DNA of 14,951 bases from CF-113 sp035716135 (GCA_035716135.1 DASTKD010000067.1:1-14951), one strand, 5' to 3'; counted from the first letter of the stretch, positions 7,501 to 13,767 are shown. The notes: a model not told the origin generated them from the sequence alone. Made by a program: numbers and translations.

Positions 7501-8411
7501 ACAGTCACGATAGTCTGCTCTTCTTTACCGACCGGGGGCGCGTCTTCCAACTGCGCGTTTATGAACTGCCCGATACCAGCCGCACGGCCAAAGGCGAGCA
7601 CATCATCAACCTGATCTCCATCGAGCAGCGCGAGCGCGTCACGGCCATCGTCTATGTTCCCAAAGGCGTCAGCCGCGATTATATGATCGTCGCCACTAAA
7701 AAGGGCGAGGTCAAAAAGACGGTGATGAGCGAGTTCGAGGTGGTGCGGCGCAACGGGCTGATCGCCATGAACCTCGAGGAAGATGACGAACTGATCGGCG
7801 CGAAACTGGCCCGCGCTGATGACGATGTCCTCTTGATAACCGCGCACGGCAAAGCCATTCGCTTCACCGTCGCCGAACTGCGTTCCGCTTCCCGCACGAG
7901 CGGCGGCGTGCGCGGCATTCGCCTGTCCGATGGTGATACAATGGTGTCGCTTAACCTCACGCCTCTGGGCAGCCAACTGCTGGTCGTCACCGAAAACGGC
8001 TATGGCAAACGCACGCCCATCAAAGACTATCCTACGCACAGTCGCGGCGGCGGCGGCGTGATTACCGCGAAGGTGACGGACAAAACCGGAGAGGTCGCCA
8101 CGGCGCGCGTGATTACCGAAAAAGACAACGACCTGATGATAATCTCCGCCGCTGGCGTAGTCATCCGCACCGATGTGAGTACCATCCACGTCGCCGGACG
8201 CGCTACCCAGGGAGTGCGCCTCATGAACCTGGGAGAAGGCGATAAAGTCGTGGCCGTCGCCACCACCAACGGCAAAAAGCTGGATGAACCCGAAAACAAC
8301 GGCGAAAACAGCGACGCGACGGCGGAGAATGACGAAGCCAACGAGGACGTAGAGGGAACGGTGGACGTTGAAGAGGATGAGCCGGCGGAAGAAGGCGATG
8401 AGGCTGAATAG
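4521..8411 (+). CDS. gyrA: DNA gyrase subunit A precursor with an in-frame intein
   Basis: GyrA is the breakage-reunion subunit of the A2B2 gyrase, which introduces negative supercoils using ATP. The precursor has 1296 residues; removing the 439-residue intein (126-564) leaves 857, a normal GyrA length. N-terminal hallmarks are SRALPDVRDGLKPVHRR (34-50), YHPHGDAAVYE (80-90) and the catalytic tyrosine Y125 in AAMRY. After the intein the extein resumes as TEAKLA. The C-terminal beta-pinwheel holds a GyrA box, QRRGGRG (969-975 in the precursor, about 530-536 after splicing), which favours gyrase over ParC. The last 40 or so residues are strongly acidic (Glu, Asp, Asn), a common regulatory tail. 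Ala86 and Glu90 occupy the places of E. coli Ser83 and Asp87. The start is ATG 4521 with AAGGA six nt upstream. No gyrB lies next to it. Confidence 0.98.
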   Translation: MSLDFGNAGNTRLVSIVEEMTGAYLDYSMSVIVSRALPDVRDGLKPVHRRILYAMDQMGLQSTKQFRKCAGTVGEVLKSYHPHGDAAVYESLVRMAQPWSMRYPLVLGQGNFGSQDDDPPAAMRYCVTGDTLVVTDKGLVPISQISQPGIEDVSVRVLSKDGQTNTASKWWDCGAFPTWNVRTQRGYEVTGTANHPLLVAAPHDSDGRIILTWKTIAELAVGDYIVLDRSADLWPEQPVDLHPFYPSVQKPRMKHHMLPETLDEDLGFLLGALLAEGTFRDQVIEFTNTPGDFAEQFIQAWKRVFPTCRLHVFEREPVSYGKKPFLQMQVVSQHVRAFIQALGLSGRSAQRQIPEVILRSPRHVVAAFLRGLFEGDGSVEKSGRSLLRVNLTASNRLMLRQVQTLLLRFGIVASLKEDRTHHMHRLLIPGRDNLTLFANEIGFTSAVKSKALTAILDLHTGKALSRTDYVPFLAEYVRTYATRGQREWLSKHNFDRSDRLTATLPRLSQALPAAAVAEIENLARQHYLFERIESIEYAGEQPVYSVRVDSACHSFVANGFVNHNTEAKLATIADELLRDIEKDTVDFKPNYDNQAFEPTVMPARLPNLLLNGSTGIAVGMATNIPPHNLNEVCNGIIYLIENPEATTEDLSRIVRGPDFPTGGIIQGREGIRNTYVNGRGRVVVRARTTIEEGERGRMSIIVTELPYQVNKAELVKKIAELSRDKKIDGISEVRDESDRQGMRILIELKRDSTPESVLNSLYKYTAMQSAFNTNMLALVDQQPRILTLKAFLQHHIHHREVVITRRTRFELAKAEARKHILEGLKIALDNLDAVISTIRASQRDTAGLAEELQQKFGFSPEQAKAVLDMRLASLAALQRQRVEDELKDVLQHISYYNMLLADINEIRKLIKADLTELKEKYGDGRRSVIEETEASEFRDEDLIRNEEVVVTLTEKGYIKRLPSSTYRAQRRGGRGINGMTTREDDTVRHLLVAHSHDSLLFFTDRGRVFQLRVYELPDTSRTAKGEHIINLISIEQRERVTAIVYVPKGVSRDYMIVATKKGEVKKTVMSEFEVVRRNGLIAMNLEEDDELIGAKLARADDDVLLITAHGKAIRFTVAELRSASRTSGGVRGIRLSDGDTMVSLNLTPLGSQLLVVTENGYGKRTPIKDYPTHSRGGGGVITAKVTDKTGEVATARVITEKDNDLMIISAAGVVIRTDVSTIHVAGRATQGVRLMNLGEGDKVVAVATTNGKKLDEPENNGENSDATAENDEANEDVEGTVDVEEDEPAEEGDEAE
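4896..6212 (+). mobile_element. GyrA intein with LAGLIDADG homing endonuclease
   Basis: This is an in-frame protein intron of 439 residues, inserted between the catalytic Tyr125 and Thr565 of the GyrA precursor, the same site used by the mycobacterial GyrA inteins. Splicing blocks are complete: Cys126 in CVTGDTLV (block A), GTANHPLL with the block B histidine, VYSVRVDSACHSFVANGF (block F), and the terminal His563-Asn564 (block G) before the +1 Thr. The endonuclease insert has two LAGLIDADG helices: LLGALLAEG (acidic E276, intein residue 151) and LRGLFEGDG (D376, intein residue 251). Both catalytic acids are present, so the nuclease looks intact. By eye the intein is less GC-rich than the flanking extein, consistent with a separate, mobile origin. 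Autocatalytic excision is needed for active gyrase, because the insertion splits the active site. Confidence 0.97.
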
Positions 8412-8431
8412 CTAAGCTAGATGCAGTTTAT

Positions 8432-8437
8432 TGTCGA
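8432..8437 (+). promoter_or_regulatory. Possible ECF42-type -35 element (TGTCGA)
   Basis: TGTCGA lies 90 nt upstream of the YCII start codon in the 115-nt gap after gyrA. From memory, ECF42 sigma factors in Streptomyces recognise a TGTCGA -35 with a CGA/TC-like -10 and control DGPF genes. A CGTT at 8459-8462 is the closest -10 match but is 21 nt away, and the same hexamer occurs by chance inside genes (near 2551 and 10555). A vegetative-type pair, TTGCAA (8439-8444) and TAATAA (8462-8467), is an alternative. Confidence 0.3.
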
Positions 8438-8526
8438 TTTGCAAGCTTCCTTGTTTGTCGTTAATAACAGGGATTGGCCGGCATGGTCATTCCTGTTTAT
8501 CGTTAGAAATAGAGGAGGCATCGGGA

Positions 8527-8880
8527 ATGAAATATGTTCTTCTGTTCTGCGGGACCCGCGAGCAGCAGCAGGCGTGGGAGGATATGAGCGAGGAAGCCCG
8601 TAACGCGCAATACGCGCAGGTTGGACGCTGGTTCGAGGAGAATCGCGCAAAGTTAGGCTCCAGTAAGCAACTGCAACCACCACATACGGCGACTACGGTG
8701 CGCTTTCAGGCCAATGGCGAACCGATTGTGCATGATGGCCCCTTTATTGAGGGCAACGAAGTCATTGGCGGCTATGTCGAGATCAACGTGGCCGACCTCG
8801 ATGAGGCGCTACGGTTGGCGAAAAGCTGGCCGGCTCGTGGTATCGTCGAAGTCCGTCCGGTAATGGGAGTCGATCAATAG
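8527..8880 (+). CDS. YCII-related (DGPF) protein, partner of the ECF42-like sigma factor
   Basis: This small cytoplasmic protein of 117 residues starts with the family's KYVLLFCG strand, has a long polar helix (15-45), the DGPF motif at 70-73 (HDGPFIEGNEVIGGY), and ends with an ADLDEALRLAKSWP helix and a VEVRPV strand. This is the dimeric alpha-beta barrel fold of the YCII/DGPF family, whose enzymatic role is largely unproven. DGPF genes are the characteristic neighbours and likely targets of ECF42 sigma factors, and exactly such a gene follows here. The ATG start has a strong GAGGAGG at 8512-8518, eight nt upstream. In-frame ATGs further upstream (for example 8431) are not supported. The stop TAG (8878-8880) overlaps the putative 5' end of the sigma gene, so translation of the two is probably coupled. 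Confidence 0.9.
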   Translation: MKYVLLFCGTREQQQAWEDMSEEARNAQYAQVGRWFEENRAKLGSSKQLQPPHTATTVRFQANGEPIVHDGPFIEGNEVIGGYVEINVADLDEALRLAKSWPARGIVEVRPVMGVDQ

Positions 8881-10085
8881 ACAGGCCAGATACCCATGCT
8901 ACGCACGCCGCCCTCGTCTCCGTCTTTCGAGAGGAGGCGGGGCGACTCACAGCCGCGCTCGTTCGCATTCTGGGCGACTTCGATGTCGCGGAGGAAATCG
9001 TTCAGGACGCTTTGCTGGTAGCATTAGAACGCTGGCCGGTGGATGGTATTCCGGCACGTCCGGGTGCGTGGCTGCTCACGGTAGCCCGGCGACGCGCGCT
9101 CAATCAGTTGAGCCGCGACGCGCGCTACCGCGCAAAGCTGGCACAACTTGAGCATCCGGTTGCCCCGGAACAGGACGACCGCCTGCGTCTGATGTTCACT
9201 TGCTGCCACCCGGCGCTTTCGCGCGCGGCGCAAATAGCGCTGACCCTGCGAGCCGTGTGCGGCTTCACCACCGCCGAGATCGCGCACGCTTTCCTGACTT
9301 CAGAAGCGACCGTTGCCCAGCGCATCGTGCGAGCGCGGCGCAAGATCGTCGCCGCCAACATCCCCTACCGCATCCCTGGTGACGAAGAGTTTGACGCCCG
9401 GCTGGGGGAAGTGCTGGCTGTCCTTTACCTGATGTTCAACGAGGGCTATCTGACCAGCAGCGGCGCGACCCCTACTCGCCGCGACCTCGCTGAAGACGCC
9501 GCCTGGCTGACCACATTGATAACAAATCTCTTGCCGCGCGAGCCGGAGCCACTCGGCCTGCTCGCCCTCATGCGCCTGCACCTGGCACGAACCGAGGCAC
9601 GCTTCACCAGCACCGGAGAGATAGTTTTGCTGGCTGACCAGGACCGCTCCCTCTGGAATCGCTCGATGATCGTGGAAGCGATAGCCCTGATCGAGCAGGC
9701 GGCAGCGCTGCGGCGGCCTGGGCCGTACCAGGTAGAGGCAGCTATCGTCGCCTGCCACGCCGAAGCTGAGTCCTGGAACGCCACCGACTGGCGGCAAATC
9801 GTCATGCTCTACGACCTGCTGCTTCAGATGACATCCTCTCCGGTAGTGCGCTTGAACCGCGCCGTAGCGCTGCGACAGGTTGCCGGGCTGGAGGCGGCGC
9901 TGGCAGAGGTGAACGCGCTGGAAAGAGAACTCGATAACTACCACCTCTACCACGCCATTCGCGGCGAGTTACTGCTAGAACTGGGCCAGCGCGAGCAGGC
10001 ACGAGCATCCGCGCTACGAGCATTGGAACTGACAGAGAATCGCGCGGAGCAATCTCTGCTCGCGCGACGAATATTGGAATGGTGA
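8877..10085 (+). CDS. ECF42-like sigma factor with C-terminal extension; start codon unclear
   Basis: This is a sigma-70-family transcription factor. The sigma-2 region begins by about 8892 (ALVSVFREEAGRLTAAL, ILGDFDVAEEIVQDALL) and runs through RPGAWLLTVARRRALNQL. Sigma-4 contains LRAVCGFTTAEIAHAF and SEATVAQRIVRARRKI. A long C-terminal extension (from about 9385) contains VLYLMFNEGYL, VLLADQDRSLWNR, GPYQVEAAIVACHAE and SPVVRLNRAVALRQ, all typical of ECF42, where the TPR-like extension is needed for activity. No anti-sigma factor gene is next to it. The frame is open from 8805, yet no ATG, GTG or TTG occurs before TTG 9012, which would remove much of sigma-2. I place the 5' end at ATA 8877, which has GGGAG (8865-8869) seven nt upstream and overlaps the YCII stop as ATAG. 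A -1 frameshift from the YCII gene or a sequence error are alternatives. Confidence 0.85.
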   Translation: MDRPDTHATHAALVSVFREEAGRLTAALVRILGDFDVAEEIVQDALLVALERWPVDGIPARPGAWLLTVARRRALNQLSRDARYRAKLAQLEHPVAPEQDDRLRLMFTCCHPALSRAAQIALTLRAVCGFTTAEIAHAFLTSEATVAQRIVRARRKIVAANIPYRIPGDEEFDARLGEVLAVLYLMFNEGYLTSSGATPTRRDLAEDAAWLTTLITNLLPREPEPLGLLALMRLHLARTEARFTSTGEIVLLADQDRSLWNRSMIVEAIALIEQAAALRRPGPYQVEAAIVACHAEAESWNATDWRQIVMLYDLLLQMTSSPVVRLNRAVALRQVAGLEAALAEVNALERELDNYHLYHAIRGELLLELGQREQARASALRALELTENRAEQSLLARRILEW

Positions 10086-10086
10086 C

Positions 10087-10152
10087 AAACACAATCCGAT
10101 ACATGTGAAGGACGCAATGTATCGCGTCCTTCACATGTATCGGATTGTGTTT
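10087..10152. repeat. Perfect 29-bp inverted repeat between convergent genes
   Basis: The arms at 10087-10115 and 10124-10152 are fully complementary over 29 bp, with an 8-nt loop (AATGTATC). The element fills the 70-nt gap between the stops of the sigma factor (+) and the L,D-transpeptidase (-). The loop repeats part of the arm (ATGTATC), so an alternative pairing with GATACAT in the left arm is possible. Each strand ends in TGTTT without a long T-run. It is either a bidirectional terminator or a MITE-like or REP-like palindrome; the sequence fits both. Confidence 0.9.
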
Positions 10153-10155
10153 ACT

Positions 10156-11853
10156 TTAGTACACCATGATCTGGGTGTTGAAATCGGTGTTGTTGTAGAC
10201 CCAGGCGGCGTCATTTTCCTGCATGTTGATGCAGCCGTGACTGCCGTTGCCAGCGAAAGACTCGTCTCCGCCGGTATCATAATGCGGGAACTGCGTGCCG
10301 GGGCCGAAGTTCACACGCCACCAGGCATCATGCACGAAGTAGCCGTTCCAGTGATAGAGAATGGCATAATGGATCGGGGTTGGCGGATACCAGTAAGGTG
10401 AACTCGGCGGATCGACCGATTTGAACTCCATCGGCGATTTACGATCCACCACTGTCCAGTAACCGGGCAGCGCGGGCCGTTCGACGCGCCCCATCGTCAC
10501 CAGGAAGGACTTGATGAGCTTGCCATTCTGGTAGAAACGCATAGCCTGTTCAACTGTCGAAACCATCAGCACTGTGCCATGCTGGAGATTGGGGTAATGC
10601 TGCATGATTTGCAGGTCTGTCGCATGTACCTGGTTGTACAGCGTCGTATCGCTGTAATCCTGCTGCATCATATGGAAGTTGAAAAACTCATCGTTCTCCG
10701 ATTGCACGATGGCCTGGTAGTCGCTGGGCTGCCATGACCAGCCTACTTGCTGCTGGAACCACCAGCCGATGCCGTTCAGGGTATAGCCTGAGTCCAGGAT
10801 ATAGTTATTGCCATCGAACTTATCATGATAGGCGTGCGCTTTTCCCCACGCATTGGCTTCGCGGTCCAGTTCGCCAATCAGGTAGGTGGCCGCGCCCTGC
10901 GTCAGGTCATTCTGCATGGTGGACATATCGGCGTCGATTTTGCCGGAAACGGCCAGGTAGTCCGCAATGGTTTTCGCGTTATGCATCTGCTGCGCGTCGG
11001 CATTGTACAATTGCTGGTACGACGAGGCATCCATGCCGTAGGTTTTCAGCAGAGTAATCTGCGTGCTGAACTGGCCCAGTTTGATGTTGCCAACGAAAGG
11101 CAGGGCTTGAATGGAATTGACCACCGCCATTTGATACTGCGCGTTTACCAGCGAATTGAGGTTGGTGAAATCAACCGTCTTCGTAATGGTATTGATGGTA
11201 CTCATATCATTCTGGTACTGCGTTTGCATGGCTGTCACATCGATATGCGCCTTATTCATTTGCTTGATAGCGTTATTGAACGTGACGAGCTGCCCGTAGG
11301 TGGTATTCAACAGGGTCAGGGCGCTGCCAGCACTGTTGGCATCGTCGCTAATGGCAAAAAACTGTTTGGGATACTGAGCCGTTGACAACTGACTTTGCGC
11401 ATTTGTAAGTTCTTGCGTGAATGTTGGAATCGTGCTGATCTTCAGGTTTTGCACTTTATTGAGCGCCGACTGGAAATATTGCACGCTCACCTGCGCCTTT
11501 GTCTGGCTATCACTGGTGGTGTTATCGATGACGCTCTGCGCTTGCGTCGCTAACTGCTTGTATTGTTTTGCCTGGTTCAGGTAATAATTGGTCGCGGATG
11601 TATCATCGAAAAGGGTAAAGGGCGCGCTTGTGCTGCTTAAATTTTTTTCCTGTTGGATAATTGTTTGCAGAGAAGATACAGGCACGCCAATATCTCTGGC
11701 GTGTTGCAGTGTCGTATCAAGCTGCGTCTTGCTCTGGCTTGCCTGCTGCTGTGATTGAGAGCTTCCCCCACAGCCGCTCGTGGCGAATACAAGGCCCAGT
11801 AACAGGCCAACCAGCATGGCCTGTCCGAAAAGATGAGAGCGCTTGCGTTGCAT
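10156..11853 (-). CDS. Lipoprotein L,D-transpeptidase (YkuD domain)
   Basis: The protein has 565 residues and is secreted and lipid-anchored: RKR, a hydrophobic core (12-24), and a lipobox-like TSGC with Cys28. Residues 33 to about 420 are mostly helical, rich in Gln, Asn and Thr, and match no domain I recognise. The catalytic YkuD domain (about 427-565) starts LMVSTVEQAMRFYQNGK, has the conserved His508 (YFVHDAWW), and carries the active-site motif SHGCIN with nucleophile Cys541 near the C-terminus. Such enzymes make 3-3 peptidoglycan cross-links, or attach proteins to the wall, and resist most beta-lactams except carbapenems. The ATG start lies only 5 nt after the ffh stop, and its GGAGG ribosome-binding site overlaps that stop codon, so it is almost certainly the second gene of an ffh operon. 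It ends four nt before the 29-bp palindrome. Confidence 0.93.
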   Translation of the reverse strand: MQRKRSHLFGQAMLVGLLLGLVFATSGCGGSSQSQQQASQSKTQLDTTLQHARDIGVPVSSLQTIIQQEKNLSSTSAPFTLFDDTSATNYYLNQAKQYKQLATQAQSVIDNTTSDSQTKAQVSVQYFQSALNKVQNLKISTIPTFTQELTNAQSQLSTAQYPKQFFAISDDANSAGSALTLLNTTYGQLVTFNNAIKQMNKAHIDVTAMQTQYQNDMSTINTITKTVDFTNLNSLVNAQYQMAVVNSIQALPFVGNIKLGQFSTQITLLKTYGMDASSYQQLYNADAQQMHNAKTIADYLAVSGKIDADMSTMQNDLTQGAATYLIGELDREANAWGKAHAYHDKFDGNNYILDSGYTLNGIGWWFQQQVGWSWQPSDYQAIVQSENDEFFNFHMMQQDYSDTTLYNQVHATDLQIMQHYPNLQHGTVLMVSTVEQAMRFYQNGKLIKSFLVTMGRVERPALPGYWTVVDRKSPMEFKSVDPPSSPYWYPPTPIHYAILYHWNGYFVHDAWWRVNFGPGTQFPHYDTGGDESFAGNGSHGCINMQENDAAWVYNNTDFNTQIMVY

Positions 11854-11858
11854 TGTGG

Positions 11859-13373
11859 CTACCTCCGTCCACTTCTGGCTTTCTGTTTGCGTTTCGCTTT
11901 GCGGGCCGCCTTGCCAGATTTTTTGCCGCCACCGGATGGACGCGGAAGAGAGGGCATTCCCCCTCCTGCTCCGGCTCCTCCCATAGCGGGTAGACCTGGC
12001 ATACCGGGCATTCCTGAGCCAGCCCCATACTGCCTGGCGAGTTTTGCCCAGGGACCTTTACCACTGCTGACCTGGCGTATCATATTACGCATCTCGCCGA
12101 ATTGATCGAGCAGTTGGTTCACGTCCTGCGTTGTGCTGCCGCTGCCGCGCGCGATACGCTTCTTTCGACTACCGTTAATAATATCGGGATTGTGTCTCTC
12201 TTGTAGAGTCATCGATAAGATAATCGCTTCCACATGTTTTAGCTGATCCCCTTCCAACGCCTCCTCGATATCAGCATCCCCGGCCAGTTTACTGAAGCCA
12301 GGGATCATCTCCATCACCGACCTCAATGGTCCCATACGTTTGAGCTGGCGCATGGAATTGAGGAAGTCCTCCAGGTCAAACTTGCCCTGTTGCAACTTGG
12401 CCTGGGCTTTCATGGCCTCTTCCTGGTCAATGGTTTCCTGGGCGCGTTCGATCAGCGAAAGCACGTCTCCCATTCCCAGTATACGCGAGGCCAAACGATC
12501 AGGATAAAACGGCTCCAGGGCATCCGTTTTTTCGCCCACGCCCATGAACTTGATCGGCACACCCGTCACGGAACGTATTGAAAGGGCCGCACCGCCGCGA
12601 GCATCGCCGTCCATCTTGGTGAGGATCATGCCCGTCAGCGCGACGGCCTTGTTGAAGTCGTCCGCGACACGCACGGCCTCCTGACCGGTCATGGCGTCGG
12701 CTACCAGCAGCACCTCGCGCGGCTGCACGCGCTGGCGAATGCTCATCACCTCTTGCATCATACGCTCATCAATATTGAGGCGACCCGCCGTATCGAGAAT
12801 CACCACCGTCGCCGCCTGCTCGCGGGCATAGGCAACGCCGTTGACGCAAATGTCAACCGGATCGGCTCCCATCGGTTCGGCATAGACCGGGATGGAAAGC
12901 TGCTTGCCCAGCGTTTGCAACTGGTGAACGGCTGCCGGGCGATACATGTCCGCAGCGACCATCAGGGGTCGCTGCCCCTGCTGCTTACGCAAGAAATTGG
13001 CAAGCTTGGCGGCACTCGTCGTCTTGCCCGAACCTTGCAGCCCGACCAGCATAATCACATTGGGTGGTTGACCGCCCAGGTCCAGCGTATTCTTGCCCTC
13101 GCTGCCGCCCAGCATCTCGACCAACTCTTCGTTGACGATTTGCAGCACCTGCTGCGCCGGCGAGAAACTGCCCAGCACTTCCGCGCCAATGGCCTTCGCC
13201 TTCACGCGCTCCACGAACTGCCTCACCAGCTTCAGGCTGACATCCGCTTCAAGCAAGGCCAGGCGGACTTCGCGCATAGCCTCATCGACATCTGCCTCGG
13301 TCAGTTTGCCCTTCCCACTCAGATTAGTAAAAACACCCTCAAGTCGCTTTGATAAACTCTCAAACATCGCCAT
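11859..13373 (-). CDS. ffh: Signal recognition particle protein Ffh (SRP54 GTPase)
   Basis: Ffh binds 4.5S/6S SRP RNA and signal peptides at the ribosome and, with FtsY, delivers nascent membrane and secreted proteins to the Sec translocon. The 504 residues show the N-domain (1-95, MFESLSKRLEGVF, ALLEADVSLKLV) and the G-domain with P-loop GLQGSGKTT (111-119), DMYRPAAV, DTAGRLNID (194-202), TKMDGDARGG (252-261) and GVGEKTDALEPF. The M-domain follows (about 325-440: FDLEDFLNSMRQLKRMG, and the RNA-binding helix-turn-helix with NGSRKKRIARGSG). The C-terminal tail (450-504) is a Met/Gly/Pro-rich stretch ending in a highly basic run. ATG 13373 was chosen because AGAGAGGA lies upstream and the protein then begins MAMFES; TTG 13412 is unlikely. 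The L,D-transpeptidase follows 5 nt downstream. The SRP RNA gene is not seen here. Confidence 0.97.
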   Translation of the reverse strand: MAMFESLSKRLEGVFTNLSGKGKLTEADVDEAMREVRLALLEADVSLKLVRQFVERVKAKAIGAEVLGSFSPAQQVLQIVNEELVEMLGGSEGKNTLDLGGQPPNVIMLVGLQGSGKTTSAAKLANFLRKQQGQRPLMVAADMYRPAAVHQLQTLGKQLSIPVYAEPMGADPVDICVNGVAYAREQAATVVILDTAGRLNIDERMMQEVMSIRQRVQPREVLLVADAMTGQEAVRVADDFNKAVALTGMILTKMDGDARGGAALSIRSVTGVPIKFMGVGEKTDALEPFYPDRLASRILGMGDVLSLIERAQETIDQEEAMKAQAKLQQGKFDLEDFLNSMRQLKRMGPLRSVMEMIPGFSKLAGDADIEEALEGDQLKHVEAIILSMTLQERHNPDIINGSRKKRIARGSGSTTQDVNQLLDQFGEMRNMIRQVSSGKGPWAKLARQYGAGSGMPGMPGLPAMGGAGAGGGMPSLPRPSGGGKKSGKAARKAKRKQKARSGRR

Positions 13374-13421
13374 ATGATATAAATCCTCTCTCAGCCTTGC
13401 GCGAATACACAACCACCTACC

Positions 13422-13430
13422 ATTATAACA
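13422..13430 (-). promoter_or_regulatory. Candidate extended -10 promoter for ffh
   Basis: The minus strand reads TGTTATAAT: a TGn extension plus a perfect TATAAT. The -35 at 17-nt spacing (TCTAAA) is weak. Transcription would start about 40 nt before the ffh ATG at 13373 and drive ffh plus the L,D-transpeptidase. Confidence 0.55.
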
Positions 13431-13623
13431 CGTTTCCCCGTCTGTTTAGATACATCTATGGTACTCTTTGGAAGTTTACCCCGGCAGAGATAAAGCCGCC
13501 GCCCATCCGATTTGAAGCATGAAAATGCCCTATACTATAGTATCGTTTGAGTGTTACAAAACGTTGCGCCTATTACGGCCAAAGCGCGACGAAAAAGACG
13601 AGAAAGCGGCGTGTCCCACCCCC

Positions 13624-13664
13624 GGATGCCCACGAGGGGCCGGACGCCCGCAAGGGGCGTCCCT
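13624..13664. repeat. Tandem palindromic repeat with GCAAG loop
   Basis: Two 17-nt units start 18 nt apart, GGATGCCCACGAGGGGC (13624-13640) and GGACGCCCGCAAGGGGC (13642-13658), matching at 14 of 17 positions. The second forms a perfect 8-bp hairpin, GGACGCCC-GCAAG-GGGCGTCC (13642-13662), followed by CTACA. Loop and trailing bases match the element at 1931-1965, while the stem sequence differs and stays paired. Confidence 0.75.
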
Positions 13665-13703
13665 ACATTCCAGGTTGGCCCCTCCCACCGCCCATCGCCA
13701 ACC

Positions 13704-13767
13704 CTGTCATGCTGAGCGAAGCATCTCCTCCGGCGGGATAGATCCTTCGCTTCGCTCAGGGTGACAG
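13704..13767. repeat. Interspersed inverted repeat CTGTCA...TGACAG
   Basis: The arms CTGTCATGCTGAGCGAAGC (13704-13722) and GCTTCGCTCAGGGTGACAG (13749-13767) pair at 17 of 19 positions around a 26-nt centre that contains CATCTCC and GATCC. The 'CTGAGCGAAGC ... GCTTCGCTCAG' theme resembles short dispersed repeats I recall from Chloroflexota and other genomes. It carries no gene and is probably a non-autonomous, MITE-like or REP-like element. Confidence 0.75.

Noticed and set aside
7074..8189. Long minus-strand open frame (371 codons) inside gyrA, and a similar one at 6030-6977
   Set aside because: Both are shadows of the GC-rich gyrA reading frame; their His/Val/Asp-rich translations match no family and they have no start signals.
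9012..10085. TTG 9012 as the true start of the sigma factor
   Set aside because: It would delete the first part of sigma-2, although the conserved sequence continues upstream in the same frame to about 8892; TTG 9012 also has no Shine-Dalgarno.
10105..10401. Plus-strand open frame beginning inside the 29-bp palindrome
   Set aside because: It is antisense to the catalytic end of the L,D-transpeptidase and its first residues only mirror the palindrome.
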